IMG/VR virus record: IMGVR_UViG_3300012000_000020
Span: 1 to 39,458 of that record
DNA length: 39,458 nt
Reading direction: 5' to 3' (one strand)
Source: a virus
The first letter of the stretch is position 1. Every line of letters begins with the position of its first letter. Positions 15,746 to 23,731 of this stretch are shown one piece after another. The position numbers and the translations under genes were made by a program. The notes beneath the pieces were generated by a model that did no database searches, was not told the DNA's origin, and worked only from the letters and a program-made list of their open reading frames with translations.

Positions 15746-17437
15746 GTGAAGAGTTTCTCTGACTATGGGATTGAACTTGGAGGTAAGTCAGGTGAGGAAG
15801 TCAAAGTCACCTGTCCACAGTGTTCTCACACACGGCGCAAGAAAAACTACCCATGCCTGAACGTGAACACGATCAAGGGCGCATGGCACTGCTGGCACTG
15901 CGGGTGGAGTGGCGGCTTGCTGCAGGGCGTCCACAACCGTCCGCAGCTCACGCAGAACCGCACGTACTACAAGCCAGAGTTCAAGCCTGAGGCGCTCTCT
16001 GGCAAAGCCGTGGAGTTCTTCAACAGCCGCGGGATCACCAACGATGTCTTGCTTCGCAACAAGGTCTCAGTCGAGACCGTGTGGATGCCTCAAGTCGAGG
16101 ACGAGGTCAGGGCTGTGGCGTTCCCCTACTACCGTGACGGCGAGGTGGTGAACGTCAAGTACAGGGATGGCGCTAAGAACTTCCGCCAAGTCGGCGGTGC
16201 AGAGAAGTGCCTGTACAAGATCGATGATGTTGGCCCGATCACGATCATCACCGAAGGGGAGATGGATGCGCTCTCGCTCGAGGTGGCAGGGTTCCCCTAC
16301 GCCATCTCGGTTCCCGATGGCGCTCCTGCTCCGGAGTCTAAGAACTACGACACGAAGTTCGACTACCTGAACGACCCCAAGCTCGATGAGGTCAAGACCT
16401 TCGTCATTGCGGTGGACTCCGATGCCCCTGGCAAGAAGCTCGAGGAAGAGCTGGCCCGTCGTCTTGGGCGTGAGCGCTGCCTCAAGGTGACATGGCCAGA
16501 GGACTGCAAGGACGCCAACGAGGTACTCATCAAGCACGGCGCAAGCGCACTCAAAGAGTGCGTCAATGCAGCCAGTCCTTTTCCTGTGGATGGCGTCTTC
16601 TCTGTCTACGACATCGTGGACAATCTGGAGCAGATCATCGAGGGCGGTCTCCCACAGGGCGAGGACACAGGCTGGCCTAGCCTCAACGAGTTGTACATGC
16701 CCTGCCCTGGCCAATGGACTCTAGTCACTGGCATCCCTTCGATGGGTAAGTCCGAGTGGCTCGATGCCTTGGCGGTCAACCTCGCAGAGCGAGCTGGCTG
16801 GGTCTTCGGCGTGTGCTCACCGGAGAACCAACCGATCGACTGGCATGCAGCCAAGCTCATCGAGAAGCGCATGGGCAAGCGCATCCGTCACAACGGACAA
16901 GCCAACTGCACCAAGGATGAGTTCTACGACGCTACCTCTTGGGTAGCAGAACACTTCCACTTCATCCTGCCCGAGCGTCCCACCTTGGACTCCGTCCTTG
17001 AGAAGGCTCGCACCCTTGTCAGGCGCAACGGCATGAAGGGTCTGATCATCGACCCGTACAACGAGCTCGAGCACATCGGGCGCAAGGAAGGGATTGCCGA
17101 GACGGAGTACGTCTCTCACTTCCTCACCACGCTACGCAAGTTCGCTCGGGAGCAAGGCGTCCACATCTGGTTGGTGGCGCACCCCTCCAAGCTTATGAAG
17201 GACAGCCACGGTACCTATCCGGTACCCGATGGCTACTCGGTGTCTGGCTCGGCTCACTTCTACAACAAGGCGGACAACATCATTGCTGTCCACCGTGATC
17301 CGACTAGACCCGACACCCCCAACGAAGTCCACGTGCAGAAGATTCGCAGCCGTTGGCTCGGCAAGCGCGGCACAGCCTTCCTGCGTTGGGACCCAACCTC
17401 TGGGCGTTATAGCGACAACGCCAACTACTACCGCTAG
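15746..17437 (+). CDS. Bifunctional primase-helicase (T7 gp4-like layout)
   Basis: GTG start with AGGGAGAG seven bases upstream; 563 residues. The order is a zinc-binding domain (C23, C26, C49, C52), TOPRIM primase core (ITEGEMDAL near 167, later VDSDAP), and RecA-like helicase with Walker A GIPSMGKS (about 329-336) and Walker B LIIDPYNE (about 431). WLVAHPSKL is a further helicase motif. It unwinds DNA 5' to 3' and makes primers at the phage fork. No phage DNA polymerase is seen in the window, so it may work with the host replisome. It is the first gene of the rightward operon. Confidence 0.95.
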   Translation: MKSFSDYGIELGGKSGEEVKVTCPQCSHTRRKKNYPCLNVNTIKGAWHCWHCGWSGGLLQGVHNRPQLTQNRTYYKPEFKPEALSGKAVEFFNSRGITNDVLLRNKVSVETVWMPQVEDEVRAVAFPYYRDGEVVNVKYRDGAKNFRQVGGAEKCLYKIDDVGPITIITEGEMDALSLEVAGFPYAISVPDGAPAPESKNYDTKFDYLNDPKLDEVKTFVIAVDSDAPGKKLEEELARRLGRERCLKVTWPEDCKDANEVLIKHGASALKECVNAASPFPVDGVFSVYDIVDNLEQIIEGGLPQGEDTGWPSLNELYMPCPGQWTLVTGIPSMGKSEWLDALAVNLAERAGWVFGVCSPENQPIDWHAAKLIEKRMGKRIRHNGQANCTKDEFYDATSWVAEHFHFILPERPTLDSVLEKARTLVRRNGMKGLIIDPYNELEHIGRKEGIAETEYVSHFLTTLRKFAREQGVHIWLVAHPSKLMKDSHGTYPVPDGYSVSGSAHFYNKADNIIAVHRDPTRPDTPNEVHVQKIRSRWLGKRGTAFLRWDPTSGRYSDNANYYR

Positions 17438-17446
17438 GAGACGGCC

Positions 17447-17875
17447 ATGCAACTGAAGATCAAACCACTTGTGCCCTATGCCATCCCGCCTAAGTACCAG
17501 ACTGATGGCGCTGCATGCTTTGACCTACACGCATGCGTTGGGATAATCATCCCAGGTGGCAAAGCTGCCACCGTCTCCACTGGTATCGCAGTGGAGATCC
17601 CTGATGGCTACGTGATGCTGGTGTACTCGCGCTCGGGCCATGCCTTCCGCAGCAACGTGCGTCTTGGTAACTGCGTCGGTGTCATCGACTCCGACTACCG
17701 AGGCGAAGTCATGGTGCGACTGATGAACGATTCCCAAGATCTGTTCGTCATCGAACCTGGCGATCGCATCGCGCAAGCCATGGTCATCCCCGTCCCCAAG
17801 GTCGAGATCGTTGAGGTGCAAGACCTAACCGACACTGAGCGTGGAACGGGCGGGTTCGGTAGCACTGGCAAGTAA
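17447..17875 (+). CDS. dut: dUTP diphosphatase
   Basis: This has 142 residues, normal for the trimeric dUTPase family. Motif I DGAACFDLHA, motif II RSGHAF, motif III GVIDSDYRGEV (catalytic Asp and substrate-selecting Tyr), motif IV GDRIAQAM and motif V RGTGGFGSTG are all present. It hydrolyses dUTP to dUMP and PPi, keeping uracil out of phage DNA and feeding dTMP synthesis. It starts nine bases after the primase-helicase with a GGAGA site. Confidence 0.96.
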   Translation: MQLKIKPLVPYAIPPKYQTDGAACFDLHACVGIIIPGGKAATVSTGIAVEIPDGYVMLVYSRSGHAFRSNVRLGNCVGVIDSDYRGEVMVRLMNDSQDLFVIEPGDRIAQAMVIPVPKVEIVEVQDLTDTERGTGGFGSTGK

Positions 17876-17884
17876 GGAGAAGAG

Positions 17885-18088
17885 ATGGAACTGTTTGACT
17901 ACGCACCGTACATGATCAAGATCCAACAGTCTGAGAAGGCCGCTCACGACCTGTTGCTTGAGAAGCGATACGAGGAAGTCCTGCCACACCTGAGCGAGAT
18001 TATGGTGGCTGCACGGATGACTCGAGCTTGGGTTATCGACAAGATTGAAGAGCAACAAGGTCACTCCTTCATGGAAAAGGAAGACTGA
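17885..18088 (+). CDS. Hypothetical helical protein
   Basis: These 67 acidic residues are predicted mostly helical (KIQQSEKAAHDLLLEKRYEE...), with no recognised domain. It follows dUTPase after nine bases with AAGGAGAAG before its ATG, and its last base is the first base of the next ATG. The pattern is similar to small host-interaction proteins in phage early operons, but no function can be assigned. Confidence 0.75.
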   Translation: MELFDYAPYMIKIQQSEKAAHDLLLEKRYEEVLPHLSEIMVAARMTRAWVIDKIEEQQGHSFMEKED

Positions 18089-18855
18089 TGATCTTCAAGC
18101 GAAAGCCTAAGGTTGAGTTCTTCTCGCTCACCCCTGAGATTGCACAGCTTGCACCCATCCTTCCTGCCTCCAAGGTGAGGCCAGGTTGGATGGACACAGC
18201 GGTGCGTGACTACTCGGAGAAGAAGAAGGATCCAGCCTACGGCATGGACAAGCTGGTCCACGTGGCTAAGTGCCCAGGCATCTACAACTTGGTGCGTCAC
18301 GGATGGGTGATGACCACATGGCAGGACATTGTGATCAGCACCAATGGCGACAAGTCATCGTTCAACTGGAAGACACCCGCCAATCAAAGGGCAATGTCAC
18401 CAGAGTCAGTAGGTGACATGGTTGGCTACCACCCGCCAGAGCAGTTCGCCAAGTTCTTCGGCGGGTTCGATGACTCGCTGCAAACACTGATCAAGTTGCA
18501 TACGCCTTGGCGGTGCATCGTGCCGAAGGGCTACTACCTTCTTGAAGGTCCAATGCCCTACTCCAATGAGCGTCGGTTCACCACTGTGCCTGGGTTCTAC
18601 TCGGCAGAGTACGGTGTGGCGCAGATGAACGTGCAGTTCAAGTGGCACGTGCTCGAGGGGGACACCCTCATCAAAGCCGGAACTCCTATCGCGCACTACA
18701 TGCTAGTGCCTAAGGAGCAAGGCGACCTAGTCGTTCAGTCCGCTACACCAGAACAGCTACTTGCTGAGAAGGTTACGCAAGCTGAACTTGCCAGACGCTT
18801 CGTGACCGATAGGTCTGCATCGAAGTGTCTCTTCTCAAAGCTCTTCGAGCGATAG
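18088..18855 (+). CDS. Conserved phage protein of unknown function (255 aa)
   Basis: The protein has LTPEIAQLAPILPASKVRPGW, CPGIYNLVRHGWVM, LIKLHTPWRCIVPKGY and GTPIAHYMLVPKEQ segments. I recall the same block order in proteins from many marine and environmental phages (possibly the DUF6065 family), without a known activity. It is predicted beta-rich, with a 'HTPW...P.G....' core that could be a double-stranded beta-helix, but the metal-binding residues are not clear. The C-terminus is helical and basic. Confidence 0.7.
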   Translation: MIFKRKPKVEFFSLTPEIAQLAPILPASKVRPGWMDTAVRDYSEKKKDPAYGMDKLVHVAKCPGIYNLVRHGWVMTTWQDIVISTNGDKSSFNWKTPANQRAMSPESVGDMVGYHPPEQFAKFFGGFDDSLQTLIKLHTPWRCIVPKGYYLLEGPMPYSNERRFTTVPGFYSAEYGVAQMNVQFKWHVLEGDTLIKAGTPIAHYMLVPKEQGDLVVQSATPEQLLAEKVTQAELARRFVTDRSASKCLFSKLFER

Positions 18856-18863
18856 GAGAAATC

Positions 18864-19244
18864 ATGCAGCGCATTTGTAGCTGGTTCACTGCGGTCTTGA
18901 TGTTGGCGGCTTACATCGTTGGTGTAGGCATTGTCCTCTACGCAATGGCGCGAGACGTGTGCGCTGCAGAGTTTGGTGTGAATGCAGGAGGTGGCTCGGA
19001 GGTGCGCATCTTCGATCGCCCATGCGCCACCGACAAGTCAAAGATGGGCGGTTACCTCAAGCCTAAGGTTGGCAAGAACATCTGGGCTTGCTGGATCTTC
19101 AGCAACGACAAGGTAAACATCTGGTTCGAGGACGGCTCGTTCCTGTCATTCCCTTGGAGTGAGCTGCACCCTGTTGTCGATGGCACTGAGTTCGTTCCGC
19201 CGAAGGCGAAGTATCCCGTGCGCAAGCGGTACATCGAAGCATGA
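18864..19244 (+). CDS. Membrane-anchored or secreted hypothetical protein
   Basis: ATG 18864 is chosen for the TAGGAGAAA site six bases upstream; this gives 126 residues. Residues 10-28 form a strong hydrophobic segment after a basic start, and CAAEFG (about 33-35) could follow a signal-peptidase cut. The remaining 90 residues are polar with Trp-rich KNIWACWIFSNDKVNIWFEDG, suggesting a small beta domain outside the membrane. The family is not recognised. Confidence 0.7.
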   Translation: MQRICSWFTAVLMLAAYIVGVGIVLYAMARDVCAAEFGVNAGGGSEVRIFDRPCATDKSKMGGYLKPKVGKNIWACWIFSNDKVNIWFEDGSFLSFPWSELHPVVDGTEFVPPKAKYPVRKRYIEA

Positions 19245-19537
19245 ACTACCGCAGCAAGAAGTGGTTGGAGGTTCTGCGTGAGGCGCCAGTGTGCTTCGGG
19301 TGCGGCAAGCACAACGATGGGACGGTGGTAGCAGCGCACTCCAACCAGCTTCGTGATGGCAAGGGCAAGAGCATCAAGGCACACGACTACCGCAGCGCAT
19401 CGCTTTGCTACACCTGTCACATGGAGTTGGACCAGGGTTGCAAGTGGAGCAAGCAGGAGCGTCGTGAGTTCTGGGAAGAGGCACACCGACAGACGATCGG
19501 GTGGCTCGTGGAGAGTGGGAGGTTGGTACTGAAATGA
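19241..19537 (+). CDS. HNH-type nuclease domain protein, DUF1364-like
   Basis: This 98-residue protein has CFGCGK (CxxC), VVAAHSN, a basic linker and SLCYTCHMELDQG (CxxCH). The two Cys pairs and histidines fit a treble-clef/HNH fold, close to the DUF1364 'nuclease domain' proteins found in the nin-like regions of lambdoid phages. It may cut branched or nicked DNA during recombination or packaging. It overlaps the previous stop by four bases (ATGA). Confidence 0.75.
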   Translation: MNYRSKKWLEVLREAPVCFGCGKHNDGTVVAAHSNQLRDGKGKSIKAHDYRSASLCYTCHMELDQGCKWSKQERREFWEEAHRQTIGWLVESGRLVLK

Positions 19538-19866
19538 ACATTGATCAGGTGTTGGACGAGTACTCGAAGATGTGTGATGGGTATGCCACCGCGAGGGCCC
19601 ATCGAACCTACCTCGAGGAGTACAAGAAGAGTCTGCTTGCCCTCCTCATGAAGGGCGCAGAACTGAAGGGACACAAGACCGTGTCAGCGCAGGAGCGCGA
19701 GGCTTACAGCGACAACGAGTACATCGCATGGCTCGGCAACCTCAAGGTTGCAGTCGAGGAAGAGGAGCGGCTGCGCTACCACATCAAGAAGACAGAGATG
19801 GAGATCGAGGTATGGCGTTCGAGGGAAGCGACGAACAGGTTCGAGAGGAAGGCGTACGGAGCTTGA
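19534..19866 (+). CDS. Coiled-coil hypothetical protein
   Basis: ATG 19534 overlaps the preceding TGA (ATGA), giving 110 residues. The second half (VAVEEEERLRYHIKKTEMEIE and on) is a strong coiled coil, and the first half is helical with conserved-looking YATARAHRTYLEEYKK. This resembles small phage proteins of unknown role that sit before resolvase genes. It has no cysteines or membrane span that would hint at a function beyond oligomerisation. Confidence 0.7.
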   Translation: MNIDQVLDEYSKMCDGYATARAHRTYLEEYKKSLLALLMKGAELKGHKTVSAQEREAYSDNEYIAWLGNLKVAVEEEERLRYHIKKTEMEIEVWRSREATNRFERKAYGA

Positions 19867-20003
19867 GCTGCGAGAGCTGCGTCCACAGCGTGATGAAGGC
19901 GCGGCTCATCGAGTTCAGGTTCTGCAACAGGTTCAAGGTTCCATGCCAGCAAAGATGCGTGGACTTCATGGAGAGGAAGGATGCCGGTAAACGGGAGAGC
20001 TAA
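19863..20003 (+). CDS. Cys-rich 46-residue protein, TTG start
   Basis: TTG at 19863 forms a TTGA overlap with the upstream stop. Cysteines at 3, 6, 21, 28 and 32 (SCESCVHS...FCNRFKVPCQQRCVDF) suggest a small zinc-binding fold. An upstream in-frame start at 19728 would run through the whole previous gene and is unlikely. Function is unknown; small Cys-rich proteins of this kind are common before Holliday-junction resolvase genes. Confidence 0.6.
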   Translation: MSCESCVHSVMKARLIEFRFCNRFKVPCQQRCVDFMERKDAGKRES

Positions 20004-20388
20004 GGGTGCAGCTGGTGAGCGTGAGTTCATCAGCCTCATGCGTGACTGGTGCGGGGATGTGATTGACGAAAACGTCAAGCGCAACCTTGAACAGGTGCGC
20101 AACGGTGGCCACGACATCGTTGGCCTGAACAACTGGGCAGTCGAGGTCAAGCGCTACAAGACTGCTGGTGATGCAGACATCAAGGAATGGTGGAGCCAAG
20201 CCCAGAGCCAAGCCGCTGCAGTCGGCAAGATTCCGGCCTTGGCTTACCGCCTTGACCGCAGGGAGTGGCGGGTGCGCGTCCCGCTCTATCACCTCTACCC
20301 AGGCATCCTGTGCAGCGATGTGGCGTGGACGGTGGAGCTCAGCCTCGAGGCGTTCGCCTTCCTGTATCGGGAGAGCCTAGATGTTTAA
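19981..20388 (+). CDS. PD-(D/E)XK endonuclease, Holliday-junction-resolvase-like
   Basis: This has 135 residues. KGAAGEREF near the start, then GGHDIVGLNNWAVEVKRYK gives E15, D45 and ExK (E55, K57), the active-site spacing of archaeal-type resolvase and related phage PDDEXK nucleases. It would resolve branched DNA before packaging. GGAG lies seven bases before ATG, and the gene overlaps the Cys-rich gene by 23 bases and the next gene by eight. Confidence 0.8.
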   Translation: MPVNGRAKGAAGEREFISLMRDWCGDVIDENVKRNLEQVRNGGHDIVGLNNWAVEVKRYKTAGDADIKEWWSQAQSQAAAVGKIPALAYRLDRREWRVRVPLYHLYPGILCSDVAWTVELSLEAFAFLYRESLDV

Positions 20389-20839
20389 ACATGCAGACCA
20401 GGCCCTCAGGTTCGCCTTCAGGATGCGTCAGAAGGATCTGATCAGCAAGCCTAGCCTTACCCCTTCACAGAAGGAGAAGAACCCAGCAGAGAGGCTCTCA
20501 GCGCACGACTTCCACGCTCAGGCAGGGATGTTGTTCTCATTCTTGGAGAGACGCCCTGTCCATGAGCAGTGCTACGCCTTCCTCATGTACGGAGATGACA
20601 GGGAGCGTGAGCTATCGGCAGGCGTATTCGCCTCCGACCTGAGCATGCCCAAGCACGTGAAGGATCGCAGGCAGATGAAGGCTGCGCTGCTATCCAAGAC
20701 GGTGCGTGGCTGTGCCAAGGAGCTAGGCATCTCAACCTACAAGGCGTGGCGCACCAAGCAGGCGCTGCATGGAATGCTCGAGCCGATCGCTATGCGCCTG
20801 TTCGTTGCGATTGAGGATTGGTTCGGCATCACGCAGTAG
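20381..20839 (+). CDS. Possible late-gene regulator with C-terminal HTH
   Basis: This has 152 residues and is the last gene of the rightward operon, the position of Q-type antiterminators in lambdoid phages. A C-terminal helix-turn-helix is plausible (TVRGCAKELGIST then KAWRTKQALHGML), and the middle has YAFLMYGDDRERE, a block reminiscent of antitermination-like proteins. I cannot assign it firmly, and there is no zinc-binding region. The 17-base repeat shared with 27257 begins three bases after its stop. Confidence 0.55.
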   Translation: MFKHADQALRFAFRMRQKDLISKPSLTPSQKEKNPAERLSAHDFHAQAGMLFSFLERRPVHEQCYAFLMYGDDRERELSAGVFASDLSMPKHVKDRRQMKAALLSKTVRGCAKELGISTYKAWRTKQALHGMLEPIAMRLFVAIEDWFGITQ

Positions 20840-20841
20840 GC

Positions 20842-20858
20842 TGCGTGGAATGAACGCG
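20842..20858. repeat. 17-bp intergenic repeat, copy 1
   Basis: TGCGTGGAATGAACGCG begins three bases after the stop at 20839 and is repeated exactly at 27257-27273. It contains the dyad GCGT-N7-ACGC, so a protein-binding site is possible. Confidence 0.7.
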
Positions 20859-20889
20859 ACCGGTGGGTGGCTCAAACAACAGAAGAACC

Positions 20890-20907
20890 CTCGCCCCTAA
20901 GGGCGAG
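20890..20907. terminator. Hairpin between convergent operons
   Basis: CTCGCCC and GGGCGAG form a 7-bp stem with a CTAA loop. It lies between the rightward 15.7-20.8 kb operon and the leftward small-gene block. The downstream tail is only moderately U-rich, so it may be a weak bidirectional terminator. Confidence 0.6.
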
Positions 20908-20947
20908 AGTCTATCTGCTGTGTTGTTATCGCGACGGGTAGGTGTTA

Positions 20948-21205
20948 CTACCAGAGGCTTGGCAGCACTTCGTATTTCCCCTGCTTCGTGTGCATATGCA
21001 GGGCTCCTGCGTCATTGCCTTCGTCATCCGACATTACGATCACGGACGTGCCGTTGTCCAGCGTGAAGATCAAGGGTCGGCCTTGGATCGTCAGGTCTTG
21101 CATCTCTTGGTCCGAGGCGTACTCGACGTCGATGATCTTGCGGTCAAGCATCAAGCTCTTGGCCGTCTGGTTCCACTTGGAAATCATCTCAACCTGCGGT
21201 GTCAT
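20948..21205 (-). CDS. Hypothetical protein, last gene of the leftward block
   Basis: This encodes 85 residues with a strand-rich core (KIIDVEYASDQEMQDLTIQGRPLIFTLDNG, then TSVIVMSDDEGNDAGALHMHT). It is acidic overall and no family is recognised. AGGAG lies eight bases before the ATG. It is separated from the amidotransferase gene by a hairpin, so it may be expressed by read-through. Confidence 0.7.
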   Translation of the reverse strand: MTPQVEMISKWNQTAKSLMLDRKIIDVEYASDQEMQDLTIQGRPLIFTLDNGTSVIVMSDDEGNDAGALHMHTKQGKYEVLPSLW

Positions 21206-21232
21206 GCGTTCACTCCTAAGTGAAGGGTAGAA

Positions 21233-21256
21233 ACCCCCCGGTTTTACCCAGGGGGT
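21233..21256 (-). terminator. Terminator after the amidotransferase gene
   Basis: Read leftward, ACCCCC pairs with GGGGGT with an inner GG/CC after one mismatch, then a TTTCT tail. It starts seven bases after the amidotransferase stop. Confidence 0.65.
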
Positions 21257-21262
21257 GTCTGA

Positions 21263-22213
21263 TCAGCTGACGACGTCAGCGTGAGTCCGATCGAACGTCT
21301 CCTGCGTGAAGGCATCCTCGATCCAACGAGCTGCCTCCTCAGGATCCGCATCGACCAGCTCCTCGACATCCTCAGCTTCAACCTCGTACCACTGCTGAAG
21401 GAAGAACTTCGCCTTGTGCGGAGCAGCGATGACCCAATCGACCAGCTGCTCGTTACCCCTGCGCCAGCAGTTGTAAGCAGCCTTGCACACCTTGCGGTAG
21501 CTCAGCTCCTTGCCGCCAACCAGGGGTACCACCTTGTCCTTGGTGTAGCTGGGCGAGCCCCAGGTATCACCGTGCTCAGCCGTGTAGTCATCAAGCAGGC
21601 TGCGGTTGTACCAGGAACTGCCGTAGGTGGTGCTGCTCTTGTACCGCTCGTAGTAACCGAACTTGCTGGGGCTCCAAGCGTAGGTGTTGGACAACCACAT
21701 GCCCATGTGATGGACACCAGAGCGCTCGTTCAGAATCACCGTGCGGCCATCTGCACACATGAAGCCGAACTTGTTGCTGCTTCCGATGGTGGATGCGATG
21801 AAGTCTTGGAAGTCCTCATCGAACAGCTTCTCCGGATCGGACTGCAGGATCGGGCGCAGGATGTACTCGATGAAGTGCCAGGTGTCCGACTTCTTCGGAT
21901 CGACTGGGTTGCTGCAACTGAGCACACCGTTGTGCGCCATCCAGATGTCGTCGGTCACCCGATACGGATGGCAGTTGTCCAGGTCCACGTCACCGTGCGT
22001 CTGCATGCGGAAGTGCAGGATGCACTCACGTCCGATGCAGTGCTCGTCGTAGAGCTTGATGATCTCTTCCGGACTGGCCAGAGTCTTGATCACTTCGATC
22101 TTGCCGTTCTCGGCAAACATGATTCCGAATCCATCGTTGTTCTTGGTGTAGACATCGAGGATCAGTTCGTTGGACATCTCCGCATCAGCGGGCTTGTGAA
22201 TCAGAAGACACAT
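21263..22213 (-). CDS. Class-II glutamine amidotransferase (Ntn hydrolase)
   Basis: This has 316 residues. Cys2, exposed after Met removal, is the nucleophile (MCLLIHKP). NDGFGIMF (26-33), HFRMQTHG (67-74), CHPYRV (81-86) and AHNGVL (93-98) are the glutamine-site motifs of the YafJ/GATase_4 family. It releases ammonia from glutamine or acts as a related amide hydrolase. The C-terminal 150 residues are phage-specific, with many Tyr and Trp, and may bind a partner. It starts three bases after the amidoligase stop, so the two are very likely cotranslated and work together on one amide-bond reaction. Confidence 0.88.
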   Translation of the reverse strand: MCLLIHKPADAEMSNELILDVYTKNNDGFGIMFAENGKIEVIKTLASPEEIIKLYDEHCIGRECILHFRMQTHGDVDLDNCHPYRVTDDIWMAHNGVLSCSNPVDPKKSDTWHFIEYILRPILQSDPEKLFDEDFQDFIASTIGSSNKFGFMCADGRTVILNERSGVHHMGMWLSNTYAWSPSKFGYYERYKSSTTYGSSWYNRSLLDDYTAEHGDTWGSPSYTKDKVVPLVGGKELSYRKVCKAAYNCWRRGNEQLVDWVIAAPHKAKFFLQQWYEVEAEDVEELVDADPEEAARWIEDAFTQETFDRTHADVVS

Positions 22214-22216
22214 GGT

Positions 22217-23668
22217 TCAGTTCCTTTCAAGACGAGATTCAATGTAGGGGCGAAGGTTCTTGGTCTCACGGTAGGCATCGCCTTCGTGGATGAACTCAAG
22301 GAACCGATCGGTGGTCAGGTGGAAGCCTGCCGGTGAAGCTGGTGCGGCGAAGTTGCGCAGCGCGTTGACGAACTCCAGTGCAGCCATCAGCGTCTGGTAC
22401 TTCAAGGTTCCCTTGAAGATCCGGAACTCGATGGTGCTGTTGTTCGTCACGTTGATCGCCTCGTAGCGATCGTTGGTATCCGAAGCGTGCTTCAGCTTCT
22501 TCTCCTTGATCTTCGAGTAACCGCAGCTATACCGACGCGCAACAGCACGGATGAGCTTCTCGTTATCCGGATGGTTAACGAAGGTGATCATCTTGTTGAG
22601 CTGGATGTGCGTCAGCGCACGGCGATCCAGATGCACATGGAAGCCGCAGCTGCTGGTGTTGTGCGACAACAGGTTGCGGCGCAGCTCCTTGTCTTCGGTC
22701 CAGGTCCAGAAGTCCTTGTGCAGATCAAGACCCATCGGCTGGGTGATGATCTCGAAGCCATAGGACAGCGAGCCGTCGTGCTCGAAGAACGCACGGTAGC
22801 CAACGTCACGGCCATCGTTCAGCTTCTCGTGCAGCTGAAGCGCCTTCTCCCCAGAGTTGCCATGCTTGACCTCGACCTCGAGCTCAGCACCCATGAAGCA
22901 GTGCTTGTTGATCTTGGTCCATTCGGATCGAATCGGGCTGAAGCTACCCTTGGACGAGTGATACCCGCGGATGATGTGCGGTGAACTGCCGCCGTACTCA
23001 CGATGTACATACATTTCCTCGTCGTCGTCCCACACGAAGTCACAGTTGTCACTGTGGATTGTGACCTCGTTGCCATCCTCGTCCAACGCATTGGTAGCGT
23101 AGTCGTTGTGGATGTAGCAATCCTCGTAATCCGACCAGGTGTAGTTCTCCTCTGCGCAGATACGACAGACGCGTTCATCTGCGGGGTACTGCGATTCGTT
23201 CGTGAACTCGTACCGTTCGCAGTCATTGCAGACGAAGACGACGTCGCAGTCGATCAGATGGTCATGTACCTCGTCGCCATCCGGCTTCCTGCCCAGCATC
23301 CGCATGATGCGGTTGAGTTCAGAGGTCGAATGAGCATCTTCCACTACGCCGCTACTCATCAAGTGGGCGTACACCATGCCGTACTCAGCACCCAGGAAGT
23401 CTGCATTGCTGATGGCATTCCGCAGGAAGGAATCGACAAAGTTGTTGTTGTCAATCCAGCGACGGTCACGCTTGCGCCAGCCGTCTGCTGCGTGCGAGTT
23501 GTGATGGTCGTAAGTCCCAGTCTTGTGGAACTTGTTGCTCACCTTGTGGTAAGTGTTATCGATGAGCTCGGCCAGTTCATCGGGGTGGTCCAGCTTCTTG
23601 TCGGCCATGCGACGAGCGGCCTTGCAAAGGATCTCGAACAAGCCGAGATCTTCGGTTGCACCTTTCAT
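22217..23668 (-). CDS. Amidoligase (COOH-NH2 ligase, glutamine-synthetase/GCS-like fold)
   Basis: This has 483 residues. An N-terminal 140-residue helical region precedes a zinc-ribbon-like segment (C147, C150, C168, C171) and an acidic stretch. The catalytic region has GAELEVE (260-266), EHDGSL (297-301), GFEIITQPM (304-312), CGFHVHLDRR (341-350) and TIEFRIFKGT (412-421), the metal and ATP-binding blocks of the Amidoligase_2 family. It would join a carboxylate to an amine, with the neighbouring amidotransferase supplying ammonia or trimming the product. The acceptor is unknown; a peptide tag, cell-wall precursor or small metabolite are options. AGGAG lies before the ATG. Confidence 0.9.
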   Translation of the reverse strand: MKGATEDLGLFEILCKAARRMADKKLDHPDELAELIDNTYHKVSNKFHKTGTYDHHNSHAADGWRKRDRRWIDNNNFVDSFLRNAISNADFLGAEYGMVYAHLMSSGVVEDAHSTSELNRIMRMLGRKPDGDEVHDHLIDCDVVFVCNDCERYEFTNESQYPADERVCRICAEENYTWSDYEDCYIHNDYATNALDEDGNEVTIHSDNCDFVWDDDEEMYVHREYGGSSPHIIRGYHSSKGSFSPIRSEWTKINKHCFMGAELEVEVKHGNSGEKALQLHEKLNDGRDVGYRAFFEHDGSLSYGFEIITQPMGLDLHKDFWTWTEDKELRRNLLSHNTSSCGFHVHLDRRALTHIQLNKMITFVNHPDNEKLIRAVARRYSCGYSKIKEKKLKHASDTNDRYEAINVTNNSTIEFRIFKGTLKYQTLMAALEFVNALRNFAAPASPAGFHLTTDRFLEFIHEGDAYRETKNLRPYIESRLERN

Positions 23669-23702
23669 TGGTTGCTCCTGGTTGTAAACATGGAGAGCGG
23701 CT

Positions 23703-23727
23703 GCGGCCCTCGTTGAGAGGGGGCGCG
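23703..23727 (-). terminator. Hairpin ahead of the amidoligase gene
   Basis: CCCTC (23707-23711) pairs with GAGGG across GTTGA, extended by GCG/CGC. It lies between the 54-residue gene and the amidoligase ATG. It could be an attenuator or RNA-processing site; a U-run is lacking. Confidence 0.45.
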
Positions 23728-23731
23728 GACG

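Noticed and set aside
21281-22336. Rightward open frame opposite the amidotransferase gene
   Set aside because: Antisense to a gene with catalytic motifs and its own ribosome site; the product has no domain-like pattern.
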